A stretch of DNA of 64,000 nt from positions 102,261 through 166,260 of the forward strand of contig NZ_LNYG01000012.1 of NCBI RefSeq assembly GCF_001467745.1, given 5' to 3'. The translations under genes and the position numbers were made by a program. The notes beneath the pieces were generated by a model, which worked only from the letters and a program-made list of their open reading frames with translations, was not told the origin of the DNA and made no database searches. This stretch comes from Legionella jamestowniensis. GTDB lineage: Bacteria; Pseudomonadota; Gammaproteobacteria; Legionellales; Legionellaceae. Of the stretch, positions 18,185 to 27,033 are shown in pieces; within the stretch, counting starts at the first letter, position 1; each line of letters begins with the position of its first letter.

Positions 18185-19115
18185 TCCCTTTGGTGCTTCT
18201 TAATCCTCTGACTGGAATATCAATATCATAGACATAGTGCTGAATAATTTGTTTTGCTTGCTCAGAAGTCAGTGGCTTTGTCAGCGCCCCTTCCATAAAA
18301 TAGTCAACGCAGTCATATTTAACCACATCCGCTTCAAAACCAGTCAAAGCAATAATGGGGACACGGTATCCCGATTTATCTTCCATTTTCCGGATTTCTT
18401 TGGAAACCACATAACCTGAGGTACCTTCAAGACCAATATCCATAAAGACAAGATCGTATTTACCGGGCTTAAACAAGCTAATTGCTTTATCACCCGAATC
18501 GGCCACATCGACGTAACAATCCAATTGCATCAATAATGCTTGTGTTGCTTTTTGTGCAATCGAATTATCTTCTACCATTAAAATTTTAGGTATCTTTTTT
18601 GAATTAACAGCCTTGGAGTGTCGCATCACTGGAACAGCGAGTGATTTAACATTGTTTTGTTGCAATTGTTCTTTTATTTTGGCTAATTGTTCTTCCATCC
18701 TTTTATAAGCAGTTACATCCGTTAAAATAACAACCAACCCTATGACATTTTTATCTTCATCCAATAGAGGTACTCTTGAGGATTCATAATATATAACATC
18801 CTCTTTAGAGCGAATAATGGGTGCTTCACCAATGTTGTAGACGGCTTCCCCTGACAATAATGCATTAATATCGTCTCGTTTAAACATCTGAATACGTTCT
18901 TCAGACCAAGGTAAAAATTCAGTCATTTCTTTATATGTCTTACCGACTAACTGATCATTATTTTCAAAGCCGACAAGATTCAAAAAATTTTTATTCGCCC
19001 CAATGAATGAACAATTTTTATCCAAAATATAAACAAGATTGGGCATTGCTGATAGAATAGCTTGACTGTATTGATGGGTAATTCCAGACTCGTCCGTGCG
19101 TTTGATATGAGACAT
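18162..19115 (-). CDS. PAS-receiver protein lacking a histidine kinase core
   Basis: About 317 residues from the ATG at 19115, chosen because GGGGAG lies about 10 bp before it; a further ATG exists at 19193. The order is a PAS domain (LSAMPNLVYILDKNCSFIGANKNFL onward, about residues 15-135 of this start), a short coiled coil (YKRMEEQLAKIKEQLQQ), then a receiver domain from KILMVEDN with phospho-acceptor Asp in DLVFMDIG. The PAS and receiver parts resemble the ends of the large PAS-kinase-REC hybrids common in Legionella, with the HisKA/ATPase core missing between them. It could act as a phosphate sink or signalling partner. No output domain is present. Confidence 0.82.
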   Translation of the reverse strand: MSHIKRTDESGITHQYSQAILSAMPNLVYILDKNCSFIGANKNFLNLVGFENNDQLVGKTYKEMTEFLPWSEERIQMFKRDDINALLSGEAVYNIGEAPIIRSKEDVIYYESSRVPLLDEDKNVIGLVVILTDVTAYKRMEEQLAKIKEQLQQNNVKSLAVPVMRHSKAVNSKKIPKILMVEDNSIAQKATQALLMQLDCYVDVADSGDKAISLFKPGKYDLVFMDIGLEGTSGYVVSKEIRKMEDKSGYRVPIIALTGFEADVVKYDCVDYFMEGALTKPLTSEQAKQIIQHYVYDIDIPVRGLRSTKGMENNSQP

Positions 19116-19395
19116 GGCAACCATTCTCCCCAAGGTTATGATTATGCTTGTAAAAGTATAGTACATTGATAATGAATCGTGAGGCTTGTACATATATTAA
19201 AAATTCCTTGGATAGATATTTGTTCCCAAGTCATCTATCAAATTCGTCAGGACTTTGGTAATAGCTTTGTCTAGAGCAATTAGGAAATAATAATTTTTAC
19301 CCTATATCATTAACAAGAGAGCATTTAGATGCTTTATACTCTCTATAGAGAAGTAGCGTTCTAATTTAAACACAATAAAAGGTTAAACTTACGTT

Positions 19396-20082
19396 ATGGT
19401 AATTCCAGCAACTTTTACACAATTTCTTTCTGATATTGATAAGGATTATCGTCAACAGATTCAACAAATCCCTCTTTTTGATATAACGAAAACCTCTCAT
19501 TGGACTAGTAAGCAAAAACATTTTTTTGCTGGTCTTTTCTATCATCTACGAGGGCATTTTATTAATTTCATGTGGTATGTGGCCAATTTTGCTAGCGATG
19601 ATTACACCAAAACAATCATTCTTGAAAATATTCAGGAAGAGTTAGGATTTAAAAACCGTATTTCACATGAAAAAATGTATGAGATTTTTGCTAAAGAATG
19701 CCACCTCGACATTCATGATGAGCTTGTTAATGAGACACATTACTTACCTTTTGCCAGAGAATTTAACAATGGCCATTTACGTTGGCTCTCTACCCACGAC
19801 GCGGATGAACGTCTTGCTGCTTTTGCAGCCTACGAAAGACTCGATAATATTGATTATTTCTATCTTACAGAGTTTGCAAAGTCACTAAATTTATCAAAAA
19901 TTGCTACAACCTTCTTTAACGTCCATATGCATGTTGAGCACTTTGAACCTGTAGTAGAAAAATTAATTCCTATTTGGTTGGCCTCTGAAGAAAAAGTGAA
20001 GGATGCTTTTTATTTTATTTATTCACACCAACGTCAAATGTGGGAGCAATTATCGACAGCCATGCTGGATTTACAGGCTTAA
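19396..20082 (+). CDS. haem-oxygenase-fold (TenA/PqqC-like) putative di-iron protein
   Basis: A 228-residue helical protein. Metal-ligand-like residues follow the pattern of haem-oxygenase-like di-iron oxidases: E81 and H91 in ENIQEELGFKNRISHEKMY, E147 with D150/D153 in AAYERLDNIDYF, and H177-H182 in VHMHVEH. The broader TenA/PqqC/CADD superfamily includes thiaminase II, PqqC and self-sacrificing p-aminobenzoate synthases, so the reaction is open. It lies alone and its stop overlaps that of the convergent sensor kinase. No thiamine, PQQ or folate genes are near. Family assignment is fairly firm; function is not. Confidence 0.72.
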   Translation: MVIPATFTQFLSDIDKDYRQQIQQIPLFDITKTSHWTSKQKHFFAGLFYHLRGHFINFMWYVANFASDDYTKTIILENIQEELGFKNRISHEKMYEIFAKECHLDIHDELVNETHYLPFAREFNNGHLRWLSTHDADERLAAFAAYERLDNIDYFYLTEFAKSLNLSKIATTFFNVHMHVEHFEPVVEKLIPIWLASEEKVKDAFYFIYSHQRQMWEQLSTAMLDLQA

Positions 20083-21335
20083 TCTACTTTAGGGAATTTT
20101 AAAATAAAATGGGCTTGCCCAGGCAAGCTTCCATCACACAAGATATCACCTCCTGCAGCGGACATAAGCAATTTACAATAAGCAAGTCCTACCCCGGTAC
20201 CCCCTTTTCGCGTTGAATAAAATGTATCAAAAATTTTTTCTGGGTGATGAATTCCTTTAGCTGTATCTTTAAAATGTAAATAATTAAAATCCTCTCCCTC
20301 TTCTCCGGTTACCAGCCATATAGTAATCTCACCTTTTCCAGTCTCTTCAATAAAATCCAAGCTATTTTTTAGTAAATTCCATATCAAATTTTTAAAGGCC
20401 ACTTCCCCTATCCATATTGAAAAATCAGTCTCCAAATTCATGTGAATTAATTTTCTTTGTTCCTTTCTAAAGGGATATTCTTCAACAGAGCGCTCCAATA
20501 GTGATTTTATTTGCATAATTTTAAAATTTTGAGTATCGAGTTTATCGCGCTGTATGTTGCTCAACTGCATGCTAATTAACTGATTACTCATCTCAATACC
20601 GCGCGTTATTTTATGGAGACTTTCTTTTAAATGTTTTCTTACTTCAGGATTCTTCAGTTTTTCAACCAACATTTCCTGCAATTCAGCTTGCAGATGAATA
20701 CTGGCTAATGGGGTACGCAAATCATGGGCTATACTGCCGGCAAGTAAACGCATTCCCGAAATTTTTCCTTCATAAAGGAGCTCTCTATCACGAGCAAATA
20801 GCGCCCCAATAATAATTGCCGCAGTAAAAGTAATAATCAAGCTAAATAAAGAAACATTTCCAGGATTATACTCGGCTATATGACCAGCTATACCAAAAAA
20901 GCCAATAAAAGCGATACTCACTCCTAACACTAACAGGGCAAGCGCCCCGACAACACTGGTTACCAGGAATAAAAAGAAAATTGCAGAGACACAATTCATA
21001 AGCCACAAAGTAGAACCGTGATTAAGCAAAGTCAGGTAGGAAAAAAAGAAAGGTAGACAGAATAGTAATGCGACATACCATAGCACTGGTAATGCTCTTA
21101 GCCAGGATGAAGGCCAGAATTGATGAGTAGCTAGCATAGCACACAATGCTGTAGCGATCATTCGCAATATAAACTCTTCCGTCAACTGAAAAATTTCAAA
21201 TTTCCATAAAACTCCAAAAAGGGGGAAATTAATCATCATAACAATGGCAAACAATGTAATTTGATGACTTGCCTCTTCAGTCTGTTTACTTAAGTACAGA
21301 TAAATATAAAGAAGAGCTTTTTTTATTGCCCTCAT
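20079..21335 (-). CDS. CqsS/LqsS-like membrane sensor histidine kinase
   Basis: A 418-residue histidine kinase with about six N-terminal membrane helices (residues 25-180). The phospho-acceptor is H204 in SIAHDLRTPLA, the N box is NLIWNLLKNSLDF, and the G boxes end in GTGVGLAYCKLLMSAAGG. The membrane part contains FCLPFFFSYLTLLNHGSTLW (residues 92-111) and an earlier NFPLFGVLWK. From memory these match Vibrio CqsS (FCLPFFF...N..STIW), the alpha-hydroxyketone autoinducer sensor, and the Legionella LqsS/LqsT sensors. There is no C-terminal receiver, as in LqsS. No autoinducer synthase (lqsA) or lqsR is adjacent. It may therefore be an additional orphan autoinducer sensor. Confidence 0.82.
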   Translation of the reverse strand: MRAIKKALLYIYLYLSKQTEEASHQITLFAIVMMINFPLFGVLWKFEIFQLTEEFILRMIATALCAMLATHQFWPSSWLRALPVLWYVALLFCLPFFFSYLTLLNHGSTLWLMNCVSAIFFLFLVTSVVGALALLVLGVSIAFIGFFGIAGHIAEYNPGNVSLFSLIITFTAAIIIGALFARDRELLYEGKISGMRLLAGSIAHDLRTPLASIHLQAELQEMLVEKLKNPEVRKHLKESLHKITRGIEMSNQLISMQLSNIQRDKLDTQNFKIMQIKSLLERSVEEYPFRKEQRKLIHMNLETDFSIWIGEVAFKNLIWNLLKNSLDFIEETGKGEITIWLVTGEEGEDFNYLHFKDTAKGIHHPEKIFDTFYSTRKGGTGVGLAYCKLLMSAAGGDILCDGSLPGQAHFILKFPKVD

Positions 21336-21408
21336 AATAGCCTAGTTACTCTTGAAAAATTACATATTACCTCAGGCTCAAAGAGAGCTCTATCCTTTTC
21401 AAAATATT

Positions 21409-22215
21409 CTAGGCGGACTCTCCACTGAACCACTTATGAGTTTCCGTTCTGGACAAAGCTACTACGCCATGTGCTTCGATAAATGCAACAATAGCCCATC
21501 TGGCAAAAGGTTTACCAACAAGCGTTTCATTCAATTGGATTACATCATGCCAACCTGCTGATAACTTATCAGTAGGCATAATTTGTTTGAAATTACTTGA
21601 AAGCATAAAAATTGCATGGCCTTTTTTGTGTTCTACTAGCGTTAAGTCTTCAGGACAGCTACCAACACGTAATCCAGGAGAGCTTTCTGCAATTGCCAAA
21701 GTAAAAGAGCCGGCATCAAAATGAGGTTTTGCCAAATACTTTCCTGATTCCCGCCAGTCATATTTTAAGAATCGTAACAACACATGGGCATGCTCAGTAT
21801 CAAAGACTTTTTTTACGAGTCCAGGAAATTTTTTATCCAAAGATTGCAAAATTTCATAGACTGTTTGGTAAGCCAAATCCCATATGGGCTTCGCTTTTAG
21901 AACAAAATCCAGCACAACTGGATTTGCATTTAAAAATTCTTCATACTTTCCAAATAAGGCTGGGTGGAAATGAAAAAAATCCTTTGAGTCATCATACACA
22001 TGATCACCGGCATTTCGATGTTTATAACCGACATCCCCTCTCCGGTGAAGAGGAGCTATCGTGAAATCAATATGATTTTTGGTAGCTTCGGGTTCATCCA
22101 AAAATCTAAAAAAGGCATTTATCGCACTTTCAAAAACGACACTGTCCATTGGGAATGGGACTTGCACATAATAAGATTTCTGCAAATTTTCAAAAATCGA
22201 CATGGAAGAGAACAT
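21409..22215 (-). CDS. 2-oxoglutarate/Fe(II)-dependent oxygenase-like protein
   Basis: A 268-residue soluble protein with the double-stranded beta-helix pattern of isopenicillin-N-synthase-like oxygenases. The iron ligands are H165-x-D167 in KPHFDAGSFTLAI and a distal His H223 in SAGWHDVIQLN. R239 in FARWAIVAF is the likely 2-oxoglutarate anchor. Substrate unknown. It is codirectional with the sensor kinase gene 73 bp downstream, so the two may be cotranscribed. Start at 22215 follows CAGG; an ATG four codons later is possible. Confidence 0.65.
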   Translation of the reverse strand: MFSSMSIFENLQKSYYVQVPFPMDSVVFESAINAFFRFLDEPEATKNHIDFTIAPLHRRGDVGYKHRNAGDHVYDDSKDFFHFHPALFGKYEEFLNANPVVLDFVLKAKPIWDLAYQTVYEILQSLDKKFPGLVKKVFDTEHAHVLLRFLKYDWRESGKYLAKPHFDAGSFTLAIAESSPGLRVGSCPEDLTLVEHKKGHAIFMLSSNFKQIMPTDKLSAGWHDVIQLNETLVGKPFARWAIVAFIEAHGVVALSRTETHKWFSGESA

Positions 22216-22314
22216 GAGAAACCTGAATTAGAAGAAAGATACTTTTGCTAATAATAGCAAAGCAAATTTTTGCTGCACAGAAAATTCACGCCGCTTTACT
22301 CGCTCAATCTTCTA

Positions 22315-22380
22315 CACATCTCTGAAAATGCCGTCCAGTCTTGCTTTCCAAGAAGCCCGCGAGGCGTAGACAGAGATGTG
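22315..22380. other. long-spaced inverted repeat in a 376-bp intergenic region
   Basis: CACATCTCTG at 22315 and CAGAGATGTG at 22371 are perfect inverted copies 46 bp apart. A further GATCAAGG/CCTTGATC pair (22380, 22460) follows. The stretch 22216-22591 holds no credible gene. It could be a structured leader or small RNA before the permease, but support is weak. Confidence 0.25.
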
Positions 22381-22591
22381 ATCAAGGGATTATTCGCGAT
22401 CTAAATATAACCTCGGATAAACCATGGTACGTTGAATTATAAACTTTTTCATGTGAAGTCCTTGATCCCCCACTTGATTTGTATTTTCTGTTTCGTTAAT
22501 ATGCGGGATGTTGCTTAAAAAAAGAACATTATGGAAGCACACCTAAGGCATGAGTTAGTTCAATTCATCGCAAGAAACGAGGACGTTATAT

Positions 22592-23887
22592 ATGTCTCTA
22601 AGTGAGATTACAGTGAATATGCCTGAAACAGAAAACCAGGTTTCAAAATGGCACAAGCAAGATACCGTTTGGATGCTCAGTCTTTATGGTACTGCAATTG
22701 GAGCAGGAACACTTTTTTTACCGATTAATGCGGGGTTAAACGGAATTTGGCCTTTAATTATCATGACGCTACTTGCGTTCCCCATGACTTACTTCTCCCA
22801 TCAAGCTTTGTGCCGATTTGTCCTTTCTGGTTCTTCTTTAAAAGATGACATCACTACAGTCGTTGATGAGCATTTTGGCCGCGTGGCCGGTAAGGTATTA
22901 ACCTTCCTGTACTTTTTCGCTATTTATCCCATTTTATTGATGTATAGTGTGGCAATTACCAATACCACTGAAAGTTTTATTGTCAATCAACTGGGTATGC
23001 AAGCCCCTCCCCGCGCCTTATTAGCGATTGTGCTTATTTTGGCTTTAATGGCTATCGTTCGGTTTGGTCAGCAGATTATTGTGAAATCCATGAGCTTTCT
23101 CGTCTACCCTTTCGTTAGTATTTTGATTATGCTTTCTCTTTATCTAGTTCCTCATTGGAATAATGCTATTTTTCAGCAAGGTAGTGCGATTAATGGTGAA
23201 GGGGCCCATGGATTATTAATGACGCTCTGGCTTATTATACCGGTGATGGTATTTTCCTTTAATCACTCACCTATCATTTCTTCCTTTGCTGTGGCACAAA
23301 AAAAGCAATATGGGAAAGACGCTGATGAAAAAAGTTCATGGATTCTAAGATACAGCCATGTTCTTATGGTATCGACCGTCATGCTTTTTGTATTCAGTTG
23401 TGTTCTTAGCCTTTCTCCGCAAGATCTTGCCTTGGCAAAACAGCAAAATATTTCTATTTTATCGTACCTTGCGAACCACTTTCACACACCCATGATGGCT
23501 TATATTGCCCCCTTCATCGCATTTATCGCCATTTCAAAATCATTCCTTGGACACTATTTAGGAGCCAGCGAAGGGTTACAAGGATTAATTATCAAAGGAT
23601 TTGCTCACCGAAGTAACGATCTACACCCTAGAAAAATCCAGTACTTTATTGAAGGATTTATGATCATCACTTGCTGGATTGTAGCAACACTAAACCCCAG
23701 CATTCTCGGTATGATCGAAACGCTCGGCGGCCCTATTATCGCTATAATTTTATTCCTTATGCCCATGTATGCGATTGCTAAAATACCTGCAATGAAAAAA
23801 TTTAGAAATCCAGTGGTAAATAGTTTTATTACTACCATTGGAGTAATAGCAATATCTGCCATACTTTACGGTTTTTTCAAATCATAA
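22592..23887 (+). CDS. serine/threonine-type amino acid permease (HAAAP family)
   Basis: A 431-residue inner-membrane transporter with about eleven helices. The start SKWHKQDTVWMLSLYGTAIGAGTLFLPINAG is the hallmark of the SdaC/TdcC branch of the hydroxy/aromatic amino acid permeases, which import serine or threonine with protons. It is complete and starts with an ATG a few bases after GAGGACG. It stands alone, followed by a stem-loop terminator. The serine dehydratase-like gene lies at the other end of the window, so a shared serine catabolic role is only a guess. Confidence 0.86.
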   Translation: MSLSEITVNMPETENQVSKWHKQDTVWMLSLYGTAIGAGTLFLPINAGLNGIWPLIIMTLLAFPMTYFSHQALCRFVLSGSSLKDDITTVVDEHFGRVAGKVLTFLYFFAIYPILLMYSVAITNTTESFIVNQLGMQAPPRALLAIVLILALMAIVRFGQQIIVKSMSFLVYPFVSILIMLSLYLVPHWNNAIFQQGSAINGEGAHGLLMTLWLIIPVMVFSFNHSPIISSFAVAQKKQYGKDADEKSSWILRYSHVLMVSTVMLFVFSCVLSLSPQDLALAKQQNISILSYLANHFHTPMMAYIAPFIAFIAISKSFLGHYLGASEGLQGLIIKGFAHRSNDLHPRKIQYFIEGFMIITCWIVATLNPSILGMIETLGGPIIAIILFLMPMYAIAKIPAMKKFRNPVVNSFITTIGVIAISAILYGFFKS

Positions 23888-23890
23888 TTT

Positions 23891-23945
23891 GTTTAACTGC
23901 GGCAGAATCTGTCGTAGTTAAACCCCCTACTTTCATTTTATTTTC
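23891..23945 (+). terminator. probable terminator after the permease gene
   Basis: GTTTAACTGCG pairs with CGTAGTTAAAC (11 bp, one G-U), and the stem extends inward through GCAG/CTGT. A T-rich stretch follows after a CCCCC spacer (TTTCATTTTATTTTCC). The T-run is delayed, so efficiency is uncertain. Confidence 0.5.
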
Positions 23946-24067
23946 CTTTGTATAAAAGCTATTAAACGAGAAGGAGGGCAATAAAAATTTTGCCCTCTAA
24001 CTAGAGCCGTAAATGCTCAGTATGCTAAAATTAAAGACATAGAAGTAAATAAATTTTCCATTACTAA

Positions 24068-24268
24068 ATGAAACCTAAATACACTGCATAAATCCATTTT
24101 GAGGATGGAAAAACTGCAAAAAAACATGGGGATAAAATTTCAAAATTGTTAGAGTGGATGAAAACTGAATCAAAAAAAAATTTTTGTACCATTAATGGTG
24201 AGATTATTGATAATAAATTGCATCGAATCATTAAAAATTTTCAATACAGTCCGCTCGATTCAATTTAG
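24068..24268 (+). pseudogene. small ORF interrupted by an early stop
   Basis: An ATG at 24068 opens a 66-codon frame ending with TAG at 24266-24268. It is broken only by TAA at codon 8 (24089-24091), where CAA would restore it. The restored product would read MKPKYTA(Q)IHFEDGKTAKK and continue through LLEWMKTESKKN to FQYSPLDSI, which looks like a genuine soluble small protein. No strong ribosome site precedes it, and no family is recognised. It lies just before the phosphoribosyltransferase operon. The remainder of the 23888-24287 gap holds the terminator and no other gene. Confidence 0.4.
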
Positions 24269-24287
24269 CTAAAGGAGAAGAGTATGT

Positions 24288-24959
24288 ATGGAAAAATTTA
24301 TTAATCGGCATGAGGCAGGAAGAATTTTGGCAGACCAGTTGCGCTACTACGCCCACAATCCAGATGCCCTTGTTCTAGCTTTACCTCGAGGCGGGGTGCC
24401 TGTAGGCTATGAAGTTGCAAAAACGCTGTCCCTACCCCTTGATGTCTTTATTGTCAGAAAATTAGGTGTACCTGGTCACGAAGAGCTAGCTATGGGCGCA
24501 ATTGCTTCAGGGGCTACAACAATTTTTAATGAGGAAATAGTTGAAGCGTTGCATATCTCCAAGGAAGCAATTGATGAGGTTATCCACGCAGAAAATAAAG
24601 AATTAGAAAGACGTGAGCGGCTCTACCGTGGTGATCGTCCGTTCCCTGAACTTGAAGATAAAATTGTCATCCTGGTCGATGATGGCATCGCTACTGGTGC
24701 AACGATGCGTGCTGCCATTAAAGCACTAAGGAAACATAACCCTGCTCGCCTTATTATGGCGATTCCAGTTGCAGCCTATTCCACTTATAGCGAGATGGCT
24801 AATCTGGTTGACGAGATTGTGTGCCCTTTGCAGCCCCTGCATTTTTATGCGGTAGGATTATGGTATGAGGATTTTGCACAAACCACAGACGCGGAAGTGT
24901 CAGAGCTATTAGCCAGTATACCTAATGATCATCTAAAAGACATCTCGACTGTCTTATAA
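24288..24959 (+). CDS. phosphoribosyltransferase-family protein
   Basis: A 223-residue type I PRTase fold with the PRPP-binding motif VILVDDGIATGATM near residue 126 and the N-terminal LALPRGGVPVGYEVA. This stand-alone group is often found next to dienelactone-hydrolase-like and erythromycin-esterase-like genes, as here, and its substrate is unknown. AAAGGAGAAG at 24271-24280 is a strong ribosome site; an out-of-frame ATG at 24284 lies in between. It leads a three-gene operon with the hydrolase 22 bp downstream. Confidence 0.82.
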   Translation: MEKFINRHEAGRILADQLRYYAHNPDALVLALPRGGVPVGYEVAKTLSLPLDVFIVRKLGVPGHEELAMGAIASGATTIFNEEIVEALHISKEAIDEVIHAENKELERRERLYRGDRPFPELEDKIVILVDDGIATGATMRAAIKALRKHNPARLIMAIPVAAYSTYSEMANLVDEIVCPLQPLHFYAVGLWYEDFAQTTDAEVSELLASIPNDHLKDISTVL

Positions 24960-24981
24960 ACCACTGTGCAAGGGAGGTTTT

Positions 24982-25665
24982 ATGGATTATTCCCTGGATA
25001 CAGAACATGACATTCTTATAACAGATAACGCTGTTTCCCTGAGCGGGTTTTTATATCTACCACATGACCCATTAGGTTTAATTTTATTTGTTCATGGTAG
25101 TGGAAGCAGCCGTTTCAGTAGCCGCAATCACTTTGTTGCCCAAGGTTTAAATAAATCGCGACTTGCCACCCTCTTATTCGATCTGCTAATGCCACAAGAA
25201 GAAGCCATTGATCTTCATACTCGTGAATTTCGTTTTAACATTCAACTTTTGGCTCAAAGATTGATAATTGCAACCAATTGGTGCTTGAATAATTTCAATT
25301 TACCTATGGGCTATTTTGGAGCCAGTACTGGTGCTGCAGCCGCTTTAATAGCCTCAACACAATCAGAACAAATTAAAGCAGTCGTTTCACGAGGGGGTAG
25401 ACCTGATTTAGCCAATGAATTTTTACCACGGGTTAAAGCCCCAACTTTATTGATTGTAGGCGGTAATGACACCCTTGTCATCTCGTTGAATGAAGAGGCA
25501 CTTTCAAAAATGAAATGTATTAAGCAGTTAGAGATTGTTCCTGAAGCAACCCATTTGTTCGAAGAAGCAGACACTCTCAATCAAGCAGCCCTGTTCGCAA
25601 AAAACTGGTTTGTGCGGCATTTAACGTCTGAGTCTTCGCAAACGCTTTATAAGGAAAAGACATGA
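24982..25665 (+). CDS. dienelactone hydrolase-like alpha/beta hydrolase
   Basis: A 227-residue alpha/beta hydrolase. The oxyanion region is LFVHGSGSSRFSSRN near residue 36, the nucleophile serine is in GYFGASTGAAAAL near 113, the acid is in IVGGNDTLV near 158 and the histidine is in EATHLFEEA near 193. The family is annotated dienelactone hydrolase by similarity, but ring-cleavage genes are absent. AAGGGAGG precedes the start. Its last four bases overlap the ATG of the erythromycin-esterase gene, so the two are translationally coupled. Confidence 0.82.
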   Translation: MDYSLDTEHDILITDNAVSLSGFLYLPHDPLGLILFVHGSGSSRFSSRNHFVAQGLNKSRLATLLFDLLMPQEEAIDLHTREFRFNIQLLAQRLIIATNWCLNNFNLPMGYFGASTGAAAALIASTQSEQIKAVVSRGGRPDLANEFLPRVKAPTLLIVGGNDTLVISLNEEALSKMKCIKQLEIVPEATHLFEEADTLNQAALFAKNWFVRHLTSESSQTLYKEKT

Positions 25666-26981
25666 ATAATCAGAATCAAAAAAATTTAATTGCTATTTTA
25701 AACGACAAGATAGAACCACTGGATATACCAGAGGCTGATTATACTTCCCTCTTAAATAAAATGGGTAATGCACGTTTTGTCATGCTTGGTGAAGCCACTC
25801 ATGGAACCGAGGAGTTTTATCAAAGCAGAATAGATATTACCCGGCGGTTAATTGAGGAAAATGAGTTCATGGCTGTTGCAGTTGAAGGGGATTGGCCAGA
25901 TGCTTATCAAGTGCATCGTTATATCCAAAATAATCAAAATGATGAATTAAATGAGGCGGAAGAAGCACTAAAAGACTTCAAACGCTTTCCAACATGGATG
26001 TGGCGAAATACCACCATTCCTCCCTTCATTGAGTGGCTAAGAAGCTATAACAGCGATTTACCTCCTGGGAAAAGGGTTGGCTTTTATGGTCTTGACTTAT
26101 ATAGCCTTAATACTTCCATGCAGGCGGTAATTAGCTATTTGATGCAAGTTGACCCCGAAGCGGCACAGCGCGCAAGAAAACGTTATGCATGTTTTGATCA
26201 TACCAACATTGATCCGCAAACCTATGGTTATTTAACCAACATTGGTTTAAAAAAATCTTGTATCAACGAAGCCATTGCTGTGTTGATTGAACTTCAACAC
26301 CATGCTTTCAAATATATCCGGGAAGATGGACTGAGAGCCGAAGATGAATATTTTTTTGCCACTCAAAATGCGCGTGTGATTAAAGATGCGGAAACTTATT
26401 ATCGCGCCATGTTTGAAGGACGGGCTTCTTCCTGGAATATTCGAGATAGACACATGGCTGAGACATTAGCCATCCTTGTCGATCATCTAGAAAATCGCTT
26501 TAATAAACCTGCAAAAATAGTAATCTGGGCTCATAATTCCCACTTAGGTGATGCTCGCGCTACCGAAATGAGTGAACATGGTGAAATAAATATTGGCCAG
26601 TTAGTAAGGGAGCAGCATGATAGAGACAGCTATACGTTGGGATTTTCTACTTATGAAGGGTTGGTCACAGCCGCTAATGAATGGGGTGAACCTCCGGAAC
26701 GTAAAAAAATCGTGCCTGGATTTGAAAGCAGTTATGAAGAGTTATTCCATCAGTTAAAACATACTAATTTTTTGTTGGATTTAACCGTTGAAGATCTTGA
26801 ACATTTTTTAAAAATTCCTCGTTTACAGCGTGCTATAGGCGTTATCTATCGACCAGAAACAGAACGCTTGAGTCATTACTTTTTTACTCATTTAACCTAT
26901 CAATTCGATGCTATTATTCACTTTGATAAAACCACCGCCATTGTTCCTCTCGATAAAGATGCTACATGGAATGTCTATTAA
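25662..26981 (+). CDS. erythromycin esterase-family protein
   Basis: A 439-residue protein of the EreA/EreB-like superfamily. Family residues appear in VMLGEATHGTEEFYQSR near 34-50 (Glu and His), VAVEGDWPDAYQVHRYI near 75, WMWRNTTIPPFIEWL near 115 and IVIWAHNSHLGDARATEM near 282. Many chromosomal members have no shown macrolide activity, so resistance should not be assumed. The ATGA overlap with the preceding hydrolase makes it the third gene of a PRTase-hydrolase-esterase unit. Confidence 0.85.
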   Translation: MNNQNQKNLIAILNDKIEPLDIPEADYTSLLNKMGNARFVMLGEATHGTEEFYQSRIDITRRLIEENEFMAVAVEGDWPDAYQVHRYIQNNQNDELNEAEEALKDFKRFPTWMWRNTTIPPFIEWLRSYNSDLPPGKRVGFYGLDLYSLNTSMQAVISYLMQVDPEAAQRARKRYACFDHTNIDPQTYGYLTNIGLKKSCINEAIAVLIELQHHAFKYIREDGLRAEDEYFFATQNARVIKDAETYYRAMFEGRASSWNIRDRHMAETLAILVDHLENRFNKPAKIVIWAHNSHLGDARATEMSEHGEINIGQLVREQHDRDSYTLGFSTYEGLVTAANEWGEPPERKKIVPGFESSYEELFHQLKHTNFLLDLTVEDLEHFLKIPRLQRAIGVIYRPETERLSHYFFTHLTYQFDAIIHFDKTTAIVPLDKDATWNVY

Positions 26982-27033
26982 TTTTTTTAATTTATATACT
27001 ATGCTGAAATAAATCTCACAGTAAGAGACTGCA

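Noticed and set aside
22216..22591. A known riboswitch before the permease gene
   Set aside because: Inverted repeats exist but no conserved lysine, glycine or other riboswitch core was recognised.
25662..26981. Macrolide resistance gene
   Set aside because: Family membership alone does not show macrolide hydrolysis; many chromosomal relatives have other or unknown roles.
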